Below, piece by piece: positions 1 through 6,874 of a stretch of 13,199 bases of DNA. A program made the translations under genes and the position numbers. The stretch comes from Sphingomonadales bacterium. GTDB lineage: Bacteria > Pseudomonadota > Alphaproteobacteria > Sphingomonadales > Sphingomonadaceae. The stretch lies in NCBI GenBank assembly GCA_004292705.1, contig RDXA01000369.1, positions 1-13,199 on the forward strand, given 5' to 3'. Numbering within the stretch: the first letter of the stretch is position 1; each line of letters opens with the position of its first letter. The notes beneath the pieces were generated by a model. The model did not search any database and was not told the origin of the DNA. It worked only from the letters and a program-made list of their open reading frames with translations.

Positions 1-2
1 TG

Positions 3-941
3 GCATTGCAGGTCAAATACACCGTCCTGCCGCAATGCCTGTTCTTTGGCCTGTGGGCACTGTGGGGCCAGTTCACCCGCGGAATGCCGCCTGCGCGCCT
101 GACGCTGCTGGGCGCGGGCTTCGGGGTGCTGGGCGTCTTGCCAACCGCCTTGGTGGGGGCAGGCTACGCCCTGGCCGGGCATTGGGAGAGCTTTGCCTGG
201 GCCAACTTCCTCTCGTTCTTCGAACGGCTGCCTGCGAGCGGGGGGCGCTTGCACGGCCAGATCCTGATGCTGCTCCTGCCGCTCCTTGGCCTAGCCCTGC
301 TCGGGCTCAATGCCGCCCGGCGCGGACCGTCAAGCGAGCTGCGCGCCTATGTCTTCATTGCGCTGTGGCTGGCGGCGGCGCTGGCGACGGTGTTCCTGCC
401 TTCAACCGTCTATGGCTATTACCTGGCTGCGCTGGTTCCGGCCTGCGTGCTGCTGAGCCTGCCGCTGTTCGCAAGGGCGGAAAAAGGCGGGGTCAACATC
501 GGACTGCTGATCCCCGCAGGCCTTTATCTGGGGTTGCTGCCCTCGAATTACGACCTCGCGCAGAACAGCCGCGCCGCTATCGAGCGTCTCGCAAGTGCCA
601 TCGCACCGCACGTGGACGGGCGTGACCGCTGCCTGTTCGTCTTTGACGGCCCAACCGCCCTCTATCGCCTTTCCGCGAGCTGTCTGCCGACCCGCTTCAT
701 CTATCCCGACCACCTCAACAACGCGCTTGAGCGCAATGCGCTCGGCGTGCCGCAGGAGGACGAAGTCGCCCGCATCCTCGCCGCGCGCCCGCCGGTGATC
801 GTGACCGCCGATACACCGCTTACACCGCAGAACGCGAAGGCTCTCAGCCTCGTCAATGCCGCGATAGCGCGCGATTACCGGCCTCTGGCGCAGGAAGTGC
901 TCCACAAGCGCGTGATCCGCGCCTTCGCTCGACGCGATTGA
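3..941 (+). CDS. C-terminal part of a multi-pass membrane protein, probable GT39/ArnT-like glycosyltransferase (5' truncated by window)
   Basis: The reading frame is open from the first complete codon at 3, so the true start lies before the window; the TTG at 6 is not a convincing start because no ribosome site can be seen. The visible 312 residues hold about six hydrophobic helices in the first 180 residues. One long hydrophobic stretch passes through PSTVYGYYLAALVPACVLLS, and a soluble C-terminal domain of about 130 residues follows. The opening motif QVKYTVLPQCLFFGLW resembles the transmembrane region of GT39/ArnT-type lipid-linked sugar transferases, in which a KYT-like segment precedes a long helix. 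The catalytic loop with acidic residues would be in the missing N-terminal part, so donor and acceptor cannot be judged. It could instead be another polytopic membrane protein. It ends 104 nt before the peptidase start with no clear terminator. Confidence 0.6.
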   Translation, partial: ALQVKYTVLPQCLFFGLWALWGQFTRGMPPARLTLLGAGFGVLGVLPTALVGAGYALAGHWESFAWANFLSFFERLPASGGRLHGQILMLLLPLLGLALLGLNAARRGPSSELRAYVFIALWLAAALATVFLPSTVYGYYLAALVPACVLLSLPLFARAEKGGVNIGLLIPAGLYLGLLPSNYDLAQNSRAAIERLASAIAPHVDGRDRCLFVFDGPTALYRLSASCLPTRFIYPDHLNNALERNALGVPQEDEVARILAARPPVIVTADTPLTPQNAKALSLVNAAIARDYRPLAQEVLHKRVIRAFARRD

Positions 942-1045
942 ACGGTTCGCGCGCGGCCTTGCATTCCGCCCGTGATCCGGCCACTTCTTGGCCGCCCTGC
1001 CGCCGCCGCGGCATTCCAAATGTAACCGACCAGGGAGAGTCGCAC

Positions 1046-3172
1046 TTGAAACTCGTATCGAGGCTGGCCATTGCCTTGGCCATGACCACTTCCAGCATTG
1101 CCGTCGCTCAGGATGGCGTTCCCGGCCCCGAACAGGACCCCTACATCTGGCTTGAGGAAGCCCGCAGCGAACAGGCGCTGGATTGGGTTGCCAAAGAGAA
1201 CGAACGCACCCTCGCCGCATTCGAGGCCGATCCGCGTTACGCCCAGCTGAAGGCCGAGGCGCTGGCGATCTTCGACAGCGAGGACCGCATCCCCTTCGTC
1301 AGCTTCCGCCCCGATGGCCTCTACAATTTCTGGCAGGACAAGGCGAACCCCAAGGGCCTGCTGCGCCGCACCACACTCGAAAGCTACCGCACCGCCAAGC
1401 CGGAATGGGAGATCATCCTCGACGTTGACGCGCTCGCCAAGGCTGAGGGCAAGGAGTGGGTCTATCAAGGCTCGACCTGCCTGCCGCCCGCGCTCAACAA
1501 GTGCATGATCGCGCTGTCGGACGGCGGCGAGGATGCCTCGATCATGCGCGAGTTCGACACCACGACGAAGCAGTTCGTCGAAGGCGGTTTCGTGCTTGAT
1601 GCCAAGAGCCAAGGCGGGATCGACTGGATCGATCAGGACACGCTGCTGGTCGGGCGCGGGTTTGGCGAAGGCACGCTGACCGAGAGCAATTATCCCTTCA
1701 CCAGCCGCGTGTGGAAACGCGGCACCAGCATCGCCGACGCGCCCGAGGTGTTCCGCGGGGAGCCGAGCGACGTATGGGCCGGCGCAACGCTGATGCGCGA
1801 CAATGCGGGCACGATCCACGCGCGCATCGCCTTCCGCGGGTTGAGCTTCCATGAGCGCGCCTTCTTTGTCGAAAAGGACGGCGCATGGTTGCCGCTCGAC
1901 CTGCCGAAGAAGGCCACGCCGTTCGGGATCGTTGATGGGCACCTGCTCTATTCGACCGACGAGGATTGGGTGGCGGATGGCCAGACCTTCCCCGCCGACA
2001 GCCTCGTCGCGGTCGCCCTGGAGGAATGGAAGGCCAATCCCAACGGGGCGAAGAAGTCGCTGGTGTGGGCTCCGGGCTACCGCCAGACCAAGCAGGGCAG
2101 CACCGTCACTGGCGGGGGGCTTTATGTTGCGCTGCTCGACAATGTCGTCGGCAAGGTGCTCAAGTTCAAGTTCGACGACGGGCGCTGGACCAGCACCCAG
2201 GTAGCCCTGCCCGATAACGCGACGATCGGCATTGCAGCCTCCTCGGACGAGACCGACCAGATCATGTACACTGTGAGCGGCTTCCTGGAGCCGACCACCC
2301 TCTATTACACCGATGGCACCGCGCAGCCCGCGGTGCTCAAGACCAGCCCGGCTTATTTCGTGCCTGAGGGCATGGAAGTCGAACAGCACGAGGCGACCAG
2401 CAAGGACGGGACCAAGATCCCCTACTTCGTCGTCAAGCCCAAGGGTATGAAGCCCGATGGCAGCACCGCGACGCTGCTGACCGGCTATGGCGGCTTCCAG
2501 GTGCCGCGCCTGCCGGCCTACCTTGGCAGCACCGGCAAGCTGTGGGTGGAAAAGGGCGGCGCTTATGTCCTCGCCAACCTGCGCGGCGGTGGCGAGTTCG
2601 GGCCAAATTGGCACCAGACCGCCATTCGCGAGAACAAGCAGCGCACCTGGGACGATTTCATCGCGGTGGGCGAGGATCTGGTGAAGCGCGGCTTCACCTC
2701 GCCGCAGCACCTCGGCATCCAGGGCGGCTCGCAAGGGGGGCTGCTTGTCGGCACCTTCTTCACCCAGCGGCCCGACCTGCTGGGCGCGGCGATCGTCCAG
2801 ATCCCGCTGTTCGACATGTTGCGCTATCACCTGATCGGGCGCGGGGCTTCGTGGATCGGCGAGTATGGCGATCCGCGCATTCCCGAACAGCGCAAGTGGA
2901 TCGAAGGCTATTCGCCCTACCAGAAGATCGTCGCGGGGGTTGAATACCCCGCGCCGTTCCTGTGGGCCTCGACCGCCGACGATCGCACCCACCCCGCGCA
3001 CGCGCGCAAGGGGGCGGCACGGCTCAAGGAACTGGGCCAGCCCTATTACTACTTCGAAGATACCACCGGCGGCCATTCGGGCGGGGTCGACAATGACCAG
3101 CGCGCCAAGCTGCAGGCGCTGCAGTTCATCTACCTGATGCAGCGGCTGATGGACCCACGCCCGGCGAAGTAA
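1046..3172 (+). CDS. Secreted prolyl oligopeptidase family (S9A) serine peptidase
   Basis: Predicted 708-residue exported peptidase that should cleave short peptides, typically after proline. The TTG at 1046 is chosen because GGGAGA (1033-1038) lies 7 nt upstream and translation then begins with a clear signal peptide: MKLVSR, a hydrophobic core, and a likely cut after AVA at residue 21. An upstream TTG at 938 would overlap the previous gene and bury that signal. The mature part opens with DPYIWLEE, typical of the family. A beta-propeller follows to about residue 430, then an alpha/beta-hydrolase domain. Predicted triad: Ser562 in GGSQGG, Asp645 in ADDRTHP, His677 in GGHSGG. Tyr481 in GYGGF lies exactly 81 residues before the serine, as the oxyanion tyrosine does in pig prolyl oligopeptidase. 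Family motifs GGGEFGPNWHQ and TWDDFIAV are intact. The usual Asn after the serine is Gln. A hairpin terminator follows at 3198. Confidence 0.93.
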   Translation: MKLVSRLAIALAMTTSSIAVAQDGVPGPEQDPYIWLEEARSEQALDWVAKENERTLAAFEADPRYAQLKAEALAIFDSEDRIPFVSFRPDGLYNFWQDKANPKGLLRRTTLESYRTAKPEWEIILDVDALAKAEGKEWVYQGSTCLPPALNKCMIALSDGGEDASIMREFDTTTKQFVEGGFVLDAKSQGGIDWIDQDTLLVGRGFGEGTLTESNYPFTSRVWKRGTSIADAPEVFRGEPSDVWAGATLMRDNAGTIHARIAFRGLSFHERAFFVEKDGAWLPLDLPKKATPFGIVDGHLLYSTDEDWVADGQTFPADSLVAVALEEWKANPNGAKKSLVWAPGYRQTKQGSTVTGGGLYVALLDNVVGKVLKFKFDDGRWTSTQVALPDNATIGIAASSDETDQIMYTVSGFLEPTTLYYTDGTAQPAVLKTSPAYFVPEGMEVEQHEATSKDGTKIPYFVVKPKGMKPDGSTATLLTGYGGFQVPRLPAYLGSTGKLWVEKGGAYVLANLRGGGEFGPNWHQTAIRENKQRTWDDFIAVGEDLVKRGFTSPQHLGIQGGSQGGLLVGTFFTQRPDLLGAAIVQIPLFDMLRYHLIGRGASWIGEYGDPRIPEQRKWIEGYSPYQKIVAGVEYPAPFLWASTADDRTHPAHARKGAARLKELGQPYYYFEDTTGGHSGGVDNDQRAKLQALQFIYLMQRLMDPRPAK

Positions 3173-3197
3173 CCGGCACCTTCAATGCCATTCATTG

Positions 3198-3228
3198 GGG
3201 GCGGCTCCCTGGGAGGGGCCGCCCCTTT
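3198..3228 (+). terminator. Hairpin terminator after the S9 peptidase gene
   Basis: GGGGCGGC (3198-3205) pairs perfectly with GCCGCCCC (3218-3225), with extra partial pairing inside the loop, and TTT follows at 3226-3228. It begins 25 nt after the peptidase stop codon. The T-tract is short, so termination may be leaky. No other gene needs it nearby. Confidence 0.65.
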
Positions 3229-3327
3229 GCGTTAGGTGCGGGCAAGTAACGTAACTGACTGTAAAACAAGCCGACACTCCGGCCTCGGCTCGTCGCGCGC
3301 ACGGCACGTTGCGGTTCACCAACGACG

Positions 3328-3362
3328 GGTTAACCGCATCCGGCAAGGCCTGGTTAGGCCTT
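3328..3362. promoter_or_regulatory. Palindromes in the leader of the DUF1153/SciP-like gene
   Basis: GGTTAACC (3328-3335) is a perfect 8-bp palindrome containing TTAACC, a partial match to the alphaproteobacterial CtrA half-site TTAACCAT. Ten bases later AAGGCC (3345-3350) and GGCCTT (3357-3362) form a perfect inverted repeat around TGGTTA, so GGTTA occurs twice, 24 nt apart. The element ends 58 nt before the start codon. A role in regulation is inferred; no convincing -35/-10 pair was found. Confidence 0.3.
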
Positions 3363-3420
3363 CTCGTCAAAACTCAGTCGCAACAGGGGCGATGAGTGCG
3401 AGCGACGAGGAGCATCACCA

Positions 3421-3672
3421 ATGGCCTACCCCAGAGACATCTCGATTGCCGAGGCGATCAAGCGCTATGGCCTGCCGCGCAATCACCGCGTCCACTGGTC
3501 TAAGGCGCGCAAGGACGACGTGGTGCGAGCGGTGCGCGAACAGGCGATCAGCTTTCACGAGGCCCGCAGCCGCTATCTCTTGAGCCGCAGCGAGTTCGAG
3601 CAGTGGGAAGCCGATTATATTGCCGGCGGCGGCGATGCGCCTGGCGGACGGAGACAGATGCAGGACTCCTGA
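3421..3672 (+). CDS. DUF1153 (SciP-like) small helix-turn-helix protein
   Basis: An 83-residue protein of the DUF1153 family, whose characterised member is Caulobacter SciP, an inhibitor of the cell-cycle regulator CtrA. The core SKARKDDVVRAVREQAIS followed by FHEARSRYLLSRSEFEQW aligns by eye with the SciP helix-turn-helix, where AEVVAAVR, ISLEEACERY and LSVEEFLSW occur. The ATG at 3421 is supported by GAGGAG (3407-3412), 8 nt upstream. Compared with SciP it lacks the longer proline-rich N-terminal lead and ends in a short polar tail rich in Gly, Arg and Gln. Sphingomonads may carry more than one DUF1153 protein, so this may be a paralogue and not the CtrA inhibitor itself; I therefore assign no symbol. 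It stands alone on the plus strand, and its stop codon is only 3 nt from the stop of the opposing SOUL gene. Confidence 0.8.
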   Translation: MAYPRDISIAEAIKRYGLPRNHRVHWSKARKDDVVRAVREQAISFHEARSRYLLSRSEFEQWEADYIAGGGDAPGGRRQMQDS

Positions 3673-3675
3673 GGG

Positions 3676-4272
3676 TCACTCCGCAGCCACCGGGATCAGC
3701 ACCTCGTTGCGGCGGAATGGGCCGGGAACCATCGGTGCATCGTAGAACGCAAACTCGGCCTCGCCCGCAGGCGTGATGCCCTGCCCCTCCAGCCAGTGCC
3801 GCAGCTGCGCCTCACGCGCAGCGAGGTCGCTTTGCGCGCCATTGCCCGAAAAGCGCACCGCCGCCATCCGCCGCGCAGGCACTTGCGTCAGCGCAATATC
3901 GGCTGGAGCAGGAGGCAGAGTTTCGAGCGTGTATTTGGCGGGCATCACGAACCGCATCCGCCATACGCCCTTGTCGGTTTCCTGCTGCAACACCGGCGCG
4001 GTCATGGCGATACTCTCGCCGCCCTGAGGACGATCCTGCGCGAAGATATAGGCCGCGAGCCTGCGAAAACTCGCCCCACTGGCACGCTGGCGATCTCCCG
4101 ACGATGAGACTTCGGCCACCACCAGCTTGGGGTAATCGCGCAAGCTGAAGTCTCCTTCGGCGCGGATCAGCGCAAATTCGGGTTCTTCGGTTTTGCGATA
4201 TTGCGCATACACGGCGGCGGCTCCGATTGCGGCCAACCCGATCCCGGTGGCGATCCAGCGTCCGGCTTTCAT
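3676..4272 (-). CDS. SOUL heme-binding family protein, membrane-anchored
   Basis: A 198-residue protein with one N-terminal hydrophobic helix (about residues 5-23) followed by a SOUL/HBP-type domain. Family signatures visible in order are EEPEFALIRAEGDFSLRDYP, ASFRRLAAYIFAQDRPQGG, ESIAMTAPVLQQ, WRMRFVMPAKYTLETLP, a VRFSG strand and a FRRNEVLIPV end. SOUL proteins were first described as heme binders; in bacteria their role is largely unassigned, so heme binding here is a family inference. The helix suggests anchoring in the inner membrane with the domain in the periplasm. The ATG at 4272 has AGGAGA on the minus strand (4279-4284), 6 nt away. It is the last gene of the apparent glmU-HNH-SOUL cluster, 58 nt behind the HNH gene. 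That gap could hold its own promoter, but none is clear. Confidence 0.88.
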   Translation of the reverse strand: MKAGRWIATGIGLAAIGAAAVYAQYRKTEEPEFALIRAEGDFSLRDYPKLVVAEVSSSGDRQRASGASFRRLAAYIFAQDRPQGGESIAMTAPVLQQETDKGVWRMRFVMPAKYTLETLPPAPADIALTQVPARRMAAVRFSGNGAQSDLAAREAQLRHWLEGQGITPAGEAEFAFYDAPMVPGPFRRNEVLIPVAAE

Positions 4273-4330
4273 GATGTTTCTCCTGACGTCACGTCAGAAG
4301 GTGGGTACGCTTGCCGACAATTACACGCGT

Positions 4331-4603
4331 TTAGCGCGTCGGCGCGTCAAAATCGGCCGGCTTGTTGGCGATCCACGCGATAAACTTGGCGATCGCCGGA
4401 TTGTCGCGGATCACGCTGACCTGATCGCCGATCCGCGCCAATTCGCTGTTGGTGAAGTTGGCGTGGATGGTCTTGTGGCAGATCGGATGCACCGGCACCT
4501 TGACCTTGCCCTTCTTGGCCTTGGGCACGGGATGATGCCATTGTTCGATAGCGCCGATGGGCCGGTCGCACAGCCAGCAGGTCGGGTTGCTATCCGCGCT
4601 CAC
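4331..4603 (-). CDS. Small HNH endonuclease-family protein
   Basis: A 90-residue protein of the compact HNH type. It has CWLC near the N-terminus (residues 9-12), EQWHHPVPKAKKGK in the centre, VHPICHKTIHANFT as the metal-binding helix, and a C-terminal IAKFIAWIANKPADF segment typical of this small bacterial family. HNH proteins cut or nick nucleic acid using a metal held by His residues. With only this single domain and no partner gene, the biological substrate is unknown and it may not be a nuclease in vivo. It starts with GTG at 4603, whose last bases overlap the glmU TGA stop as GTGA, so it is probably translationally coupled to glmU. No restriction methyltransferase or phage gene lies nearby. 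Confidence 0.82.
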   Translation of the reverse strand: MSADSNPTCWLCDRPIGAIEQWHHPVPKAKKGKVKVPVHPICHKTIHANFTNSELARIGDQVSVIRDNPAIAKFIAWIANKPADFDAPTR

Positions 4604-5979
4604 CCCTTTGCCTTGTCCCGTTCAGCGGTCTTTTTCTTCTTCATCGCGTCATGGAACCGGTCGGCCCAACCGTCCTTCACCAGCTGTTCGGCGCGCACCA
4701 GGCGCAGCTCGCCCGGAGCGACGTCACGGCTGACGGCGGATCCAGCCGCGACGATGGCATCGGCGCCGATGGTGACGGGTGCAATCAGCGATGAGTTCGA
4801 GCCGATGAAAGCACGCTCGCCGATCACGGTCTTGTATTTGAAATACCCGTCATAATTGCAGGTGATCGTGCCCGCGCCGATATTCGCGCCTGCACCCACC
4901 GTAGCATCGCCCAGATAGGTCAGGTGGCTCGCCTTGGCTCCCGCATGCAGCACCGCGTTCTTCACCTCGACGAAGTTGCCGACGAAGCTGTCCTCTTCCA
5001 GCACGGTGCCGGGGCGCAGGCGGGCAAACGGACCGACCTTGACCCCGCTGGCAAGCTTGGCGCCCTCGATATGGCTGTTGGCTCGCACTAGCACATTGTC
5101 GGCAATCGTCACGCCCGGGCCGAAGAAGACATTGGGTTCGATGGAGACATCGCGGCCAACCTGCGTGTCCCAGCTGAAAAACACCGTTTCAGGTGCAATC
5201 AGGGTTGCACCTTCATCCATTGCCCTGAGGCGGCGGGCGGCTTGCCAGCGGGCCTCGGCGTCGGCGAGCTCGGCGCGGGAGTTGATCCCGGCGACCTCGT
5301 CCGCGCTTGCTGCGACGATCACCGCGCAGGTGCGACCGTCAGCGATCGCGATATTGACGATATCGGGAAGGTAATATTCGCCCTGCGCATTGGCATTGCC
5401 GACACGGGCGAGCAGCGCGAAGAGATCGGCGGCGCGGGCGGCGATGAGGCCCGAATTGCACAAGTGGCAGGCCCGTTCGCCCTCGTCCGCATCCTTGTAT
5501 TCGACCATCTTGAGGATTCGGCCTTCGTCATCGGCGATCACCCGGCCATAGGCGAGCGGATCAGCAGGCTCGAACCCGAGCACCACCGCAGCAGGCGCGT
5601 CTGGTCCATGCAGCCGCTCCAGCATCGCGCGCATCGTGCTTGGCTTGACGAACGGCACATCGCCGTAAAGCACCAGCACATCACCGCCAAAGCCCGTAAG
5701 TGCGCCCTCGGCCTGCTGCACCGCATGGCCGGTGCCCAGTTGCGGTTCCTGCAGACAGGCCACCGCACGCGTGCCGACTGCCTTCTCGATCTGCTCGCGC
5801 CCCGCACCCACCACCACGGCGAGCCGCTCCGGCCCAAGCTCAGCCACGCTCGCCATGAGGTGCTCCAGCATCGGGCGGCCCGCAACCTTGTGCAGCACCT
5901 TGTGCGTCGCGCTTTTCATGCGAGTGCCCTTGCCCGCAGCAAGGATGATGGCGGCGAAAGAATGTGTGGTCGTGGTCAT
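4600..5979 (-). CDS. glmU: Bifunctional N-acetylglucosamine-1-phosphate uridyltransferase / glucosamine-1-phosphate acetyltransferase
   Basis: A 459-residue enzyme, the normal length, that makes UDP-GlcNAc in the cytoplasm for peptidoglycan and lipid A: it acetylates glucosamine-1-phosphate, then transfers UMP. The N-terminal pyrophosphorylase domain has LAAGKGTRM (13-21), QLGTGHAVQQA (80-90), the metal-binding YGDVPF with Asp107, and GINSRAEL with Asn232 as second metal ligand. The C-terminal left-handed beta helix carries ASHLTYLGDA with His352, equivalent to the E. coli catalytic His363, then GAGANIGAGTITCNYDG. The ATG at 5979 has AGGGA on its strand (5985-5989), 5 nt away; earlier in-frame codons run into the divergent gph gene. 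The C-terminal tail is lysine-rich (MKKKKTAERDKAKG). The stop overlaps the GTG of the HNH gene. gph is divergent, 76 nt away. Confidence 0.98.
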   Translation of the reverse strand: MTTTTHSFAAIILAAGKGTRMKSATHKVLHKVAGRPMLEHLMASVAELGPERLAVVVGAGREQIEKAVGTRAVACLQEPQLGTGHAVQQAEGALTGFGGDVLVLYGDVPFVKPSTMRAMLERLHGPDAPAAVVLGFEPADPLAYGRVIADDEGRILKMVEYKDADEGERACHLCNSGLIAARAADLFALLARVGNANAQGEYYLPDIVNIAIADGRTCAVIVAASADEVAGINSRAELADAEARWQAARRLRAMDEGATLIAPETVFFSWDTQVGRDVSIEPNVFFGPGVTIADNVLVRANSHIEGAKLASGVKVGPFARLRPGTVLEEDSFVGNFVEVKNAVLHAGAKASHLTYLGDATVGAGANIGAGTITCNYDGYFKYKTVIGERAFIGSNSSLIAPVTIGADAIVAAGSAVSRDVAPGELRLVRAEQLVKDGWADRFHDAMKKKKTAERDKAKG

Positions 5980-6055
5980 GAGCGTCCCTGTTAGCAAAGG
6001 TGTGCCTGCCAGCAAATGCTTGCGGTTTGAAGAACCATCCGCCACGCGATCGGCC

Positions 6056-6751
6056 ATGAAACGAATTCCCTTTGACGCCATCGGCTTCGACCTTGATGGC
6101 ACCTTGCTCGATACCTTCCGCGATCTCGGCGCTGCGGTGAACCATGCGTTGGTGCTGGGCGGCTTCGATGCGGTGCCACTCGAAACCAGCAAGGACCTGA
6201 TTGGCGGCGGCGCCAAGATCATGCTGGCCCGCGCCGTGGAAGCGCAGGGCGGCTTGCCGGACGATGAATTCCGGGCGCTCTACAAGGCCATGCTGGCCTA
6301 TTACGAGGCGAATAATGCGGTTCATACCGTGCCTTACCCCGGCGTAAGCGAGGTCTTGGCCGATCTGGCGGCGCAGGGCGTGCGCATGGCCGTGGTCACC
6401 AACAAGTTTGAGGCCTTCGCCCGCAATGTGCTGGCAGAGCTCGATCTGATCGGCGCGTTTGAAACCGTGATCGGCGGGGATTCGATGGGCAAGGGGGAGG
6501 ACGGCCAGTTTTTGGCCAAGCCCCACCCTGCGCCCGTCATCGCGGCACGCGAGGCAACGGGCGGCGGCAGCTTCGTTTTCGTCGGAGATTCGACCTATGA
6601 CATGCGCGCCGCCAGATCCGCCAGTGTTCCGGTGATCGCCGCCGCCTATGGCTACTGCGACAGGCCTCCGCACGATATGGGCGCGGACGCCGTGATCGAT
6701 TCGTTTGCGGAGCTGATTCCCGCGCTGGAGAGCCTTGTTTCTGCCGCCTGA
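6056..6751 (+). CDS. gph: Phosphoglycolate phosphatase (HAD superfamily)
   Basis: A 231-residue cytoplasmic HAD hydrolase expected to dephosphorylate 2-phosphoglycolate, a product of DNA 3'-end repair and of Rubisco oxygenation. Motif I is FDLDGTLLDT with nucleophile Asp12 and acid/base Asp14; motif II is VVTNK with Thr115; Lys155 in AKPHPAP is motif III; motif IV is FVGDSTYDM with Asp178 and Asp182. A helical cap (about residues 20-90) and AYGYCDRPP near the end fit the Gph subfamily. Substrate specificity within HAD enzymes is hard to fix from sequence, so related sugar-phosphate phosphatases remain possible. The ATG at 6056 has no good Shine-Dalgarno. An in-frame ATG at 5978 would add 26 residues but would sit on the glmU start codon, so I prefer 6056. 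The promoter must lie in the 76 nt shared with glmU, or the transcript may be nearly leaderless. Confidence 0.88.
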   Translation: MKRIPFDAIGFDLDGTLLDTFRDLGAAVNHALVLGGFDAVPLETSKDLIGGGAKIMLARAVEAQGGLPDDEFRALYKAMLAYYEANNAVHTVPYPGVSEVLADLAAQGVRMAVVTNKFEAFARNVLAELDLIGAFETVIGGDSMGKGEDGQFLAKPHPAPVIAAREATGGGSFVFVGDSTYDMRAARSASVPVIAAAYGYCDRPPHDMGADAVIDSFAELIPALESLVSAA

Positions 6752-6827
6752 CCCTACGGCAAAGCCCGCTGTCAGTTCGGCAGTTGCAAGCCGCTCATGA
6801 AAGTGCCACGCAGCGCCCGCAATTTGC

Positions 6828-6843
6828 TTTACGCAGGCGTAAA
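6828..6843. promoter_or_regulatory. 16-bp perfect palindrome upstream of the SDR gene, candidate operator
   Basis: TTTACGC (6828-6834) and GCGTAAA (6837-6843) form a perfect inverted repeat with a 2-nt spacer, ending 31 nt before the dehydrogenase start. Compact palindromes of this size are typical of TetR- and MerR-type repressors that control acyl-CoA and branched-chain degradation genes in Proteobacteria. No regulator gene is in the window, so the binding protein is unknown. Confidence 0.45.
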
Positions 6844-6874
6844 CCGCGCCGCATGTTTGGACAGGAGAACCCAC

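Noticed and set aside
978..994. CGGCC/GGCCG hairpin between the membrane protein and peptidase genes as a terminator
   Set aside because: The stem is only 5 bp with a 7-nt loop and no T-tract follows, so it is below what I would accept.
875..3076. A 733-codon open frame on the minus strand opposite the S9 peptidase gene
   Set aside because: The plus strand encodes a complete peptidase with intact motifs. The antisense translation is low-complexity, rich in Arg, Gly, Ala and His, as expected from GC-rich codon bias, and has no family signature.
3269..3290. AGCCGA/TCGGCT inverted repeat in the 3173-3420 spacer
   Set aside because: A 6-bp stem with a 10-nt loop in GC-rich DNA is expected by chance, and nothing else supports a function.
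4331..4603. The HNH gene as a sign of a mobile element, homing endonuclease or defence island
   Set aside because: There is no intron, intein, methyltransferase, integrase or composition shift nearby, and the gene is tightly coupled to glmU.
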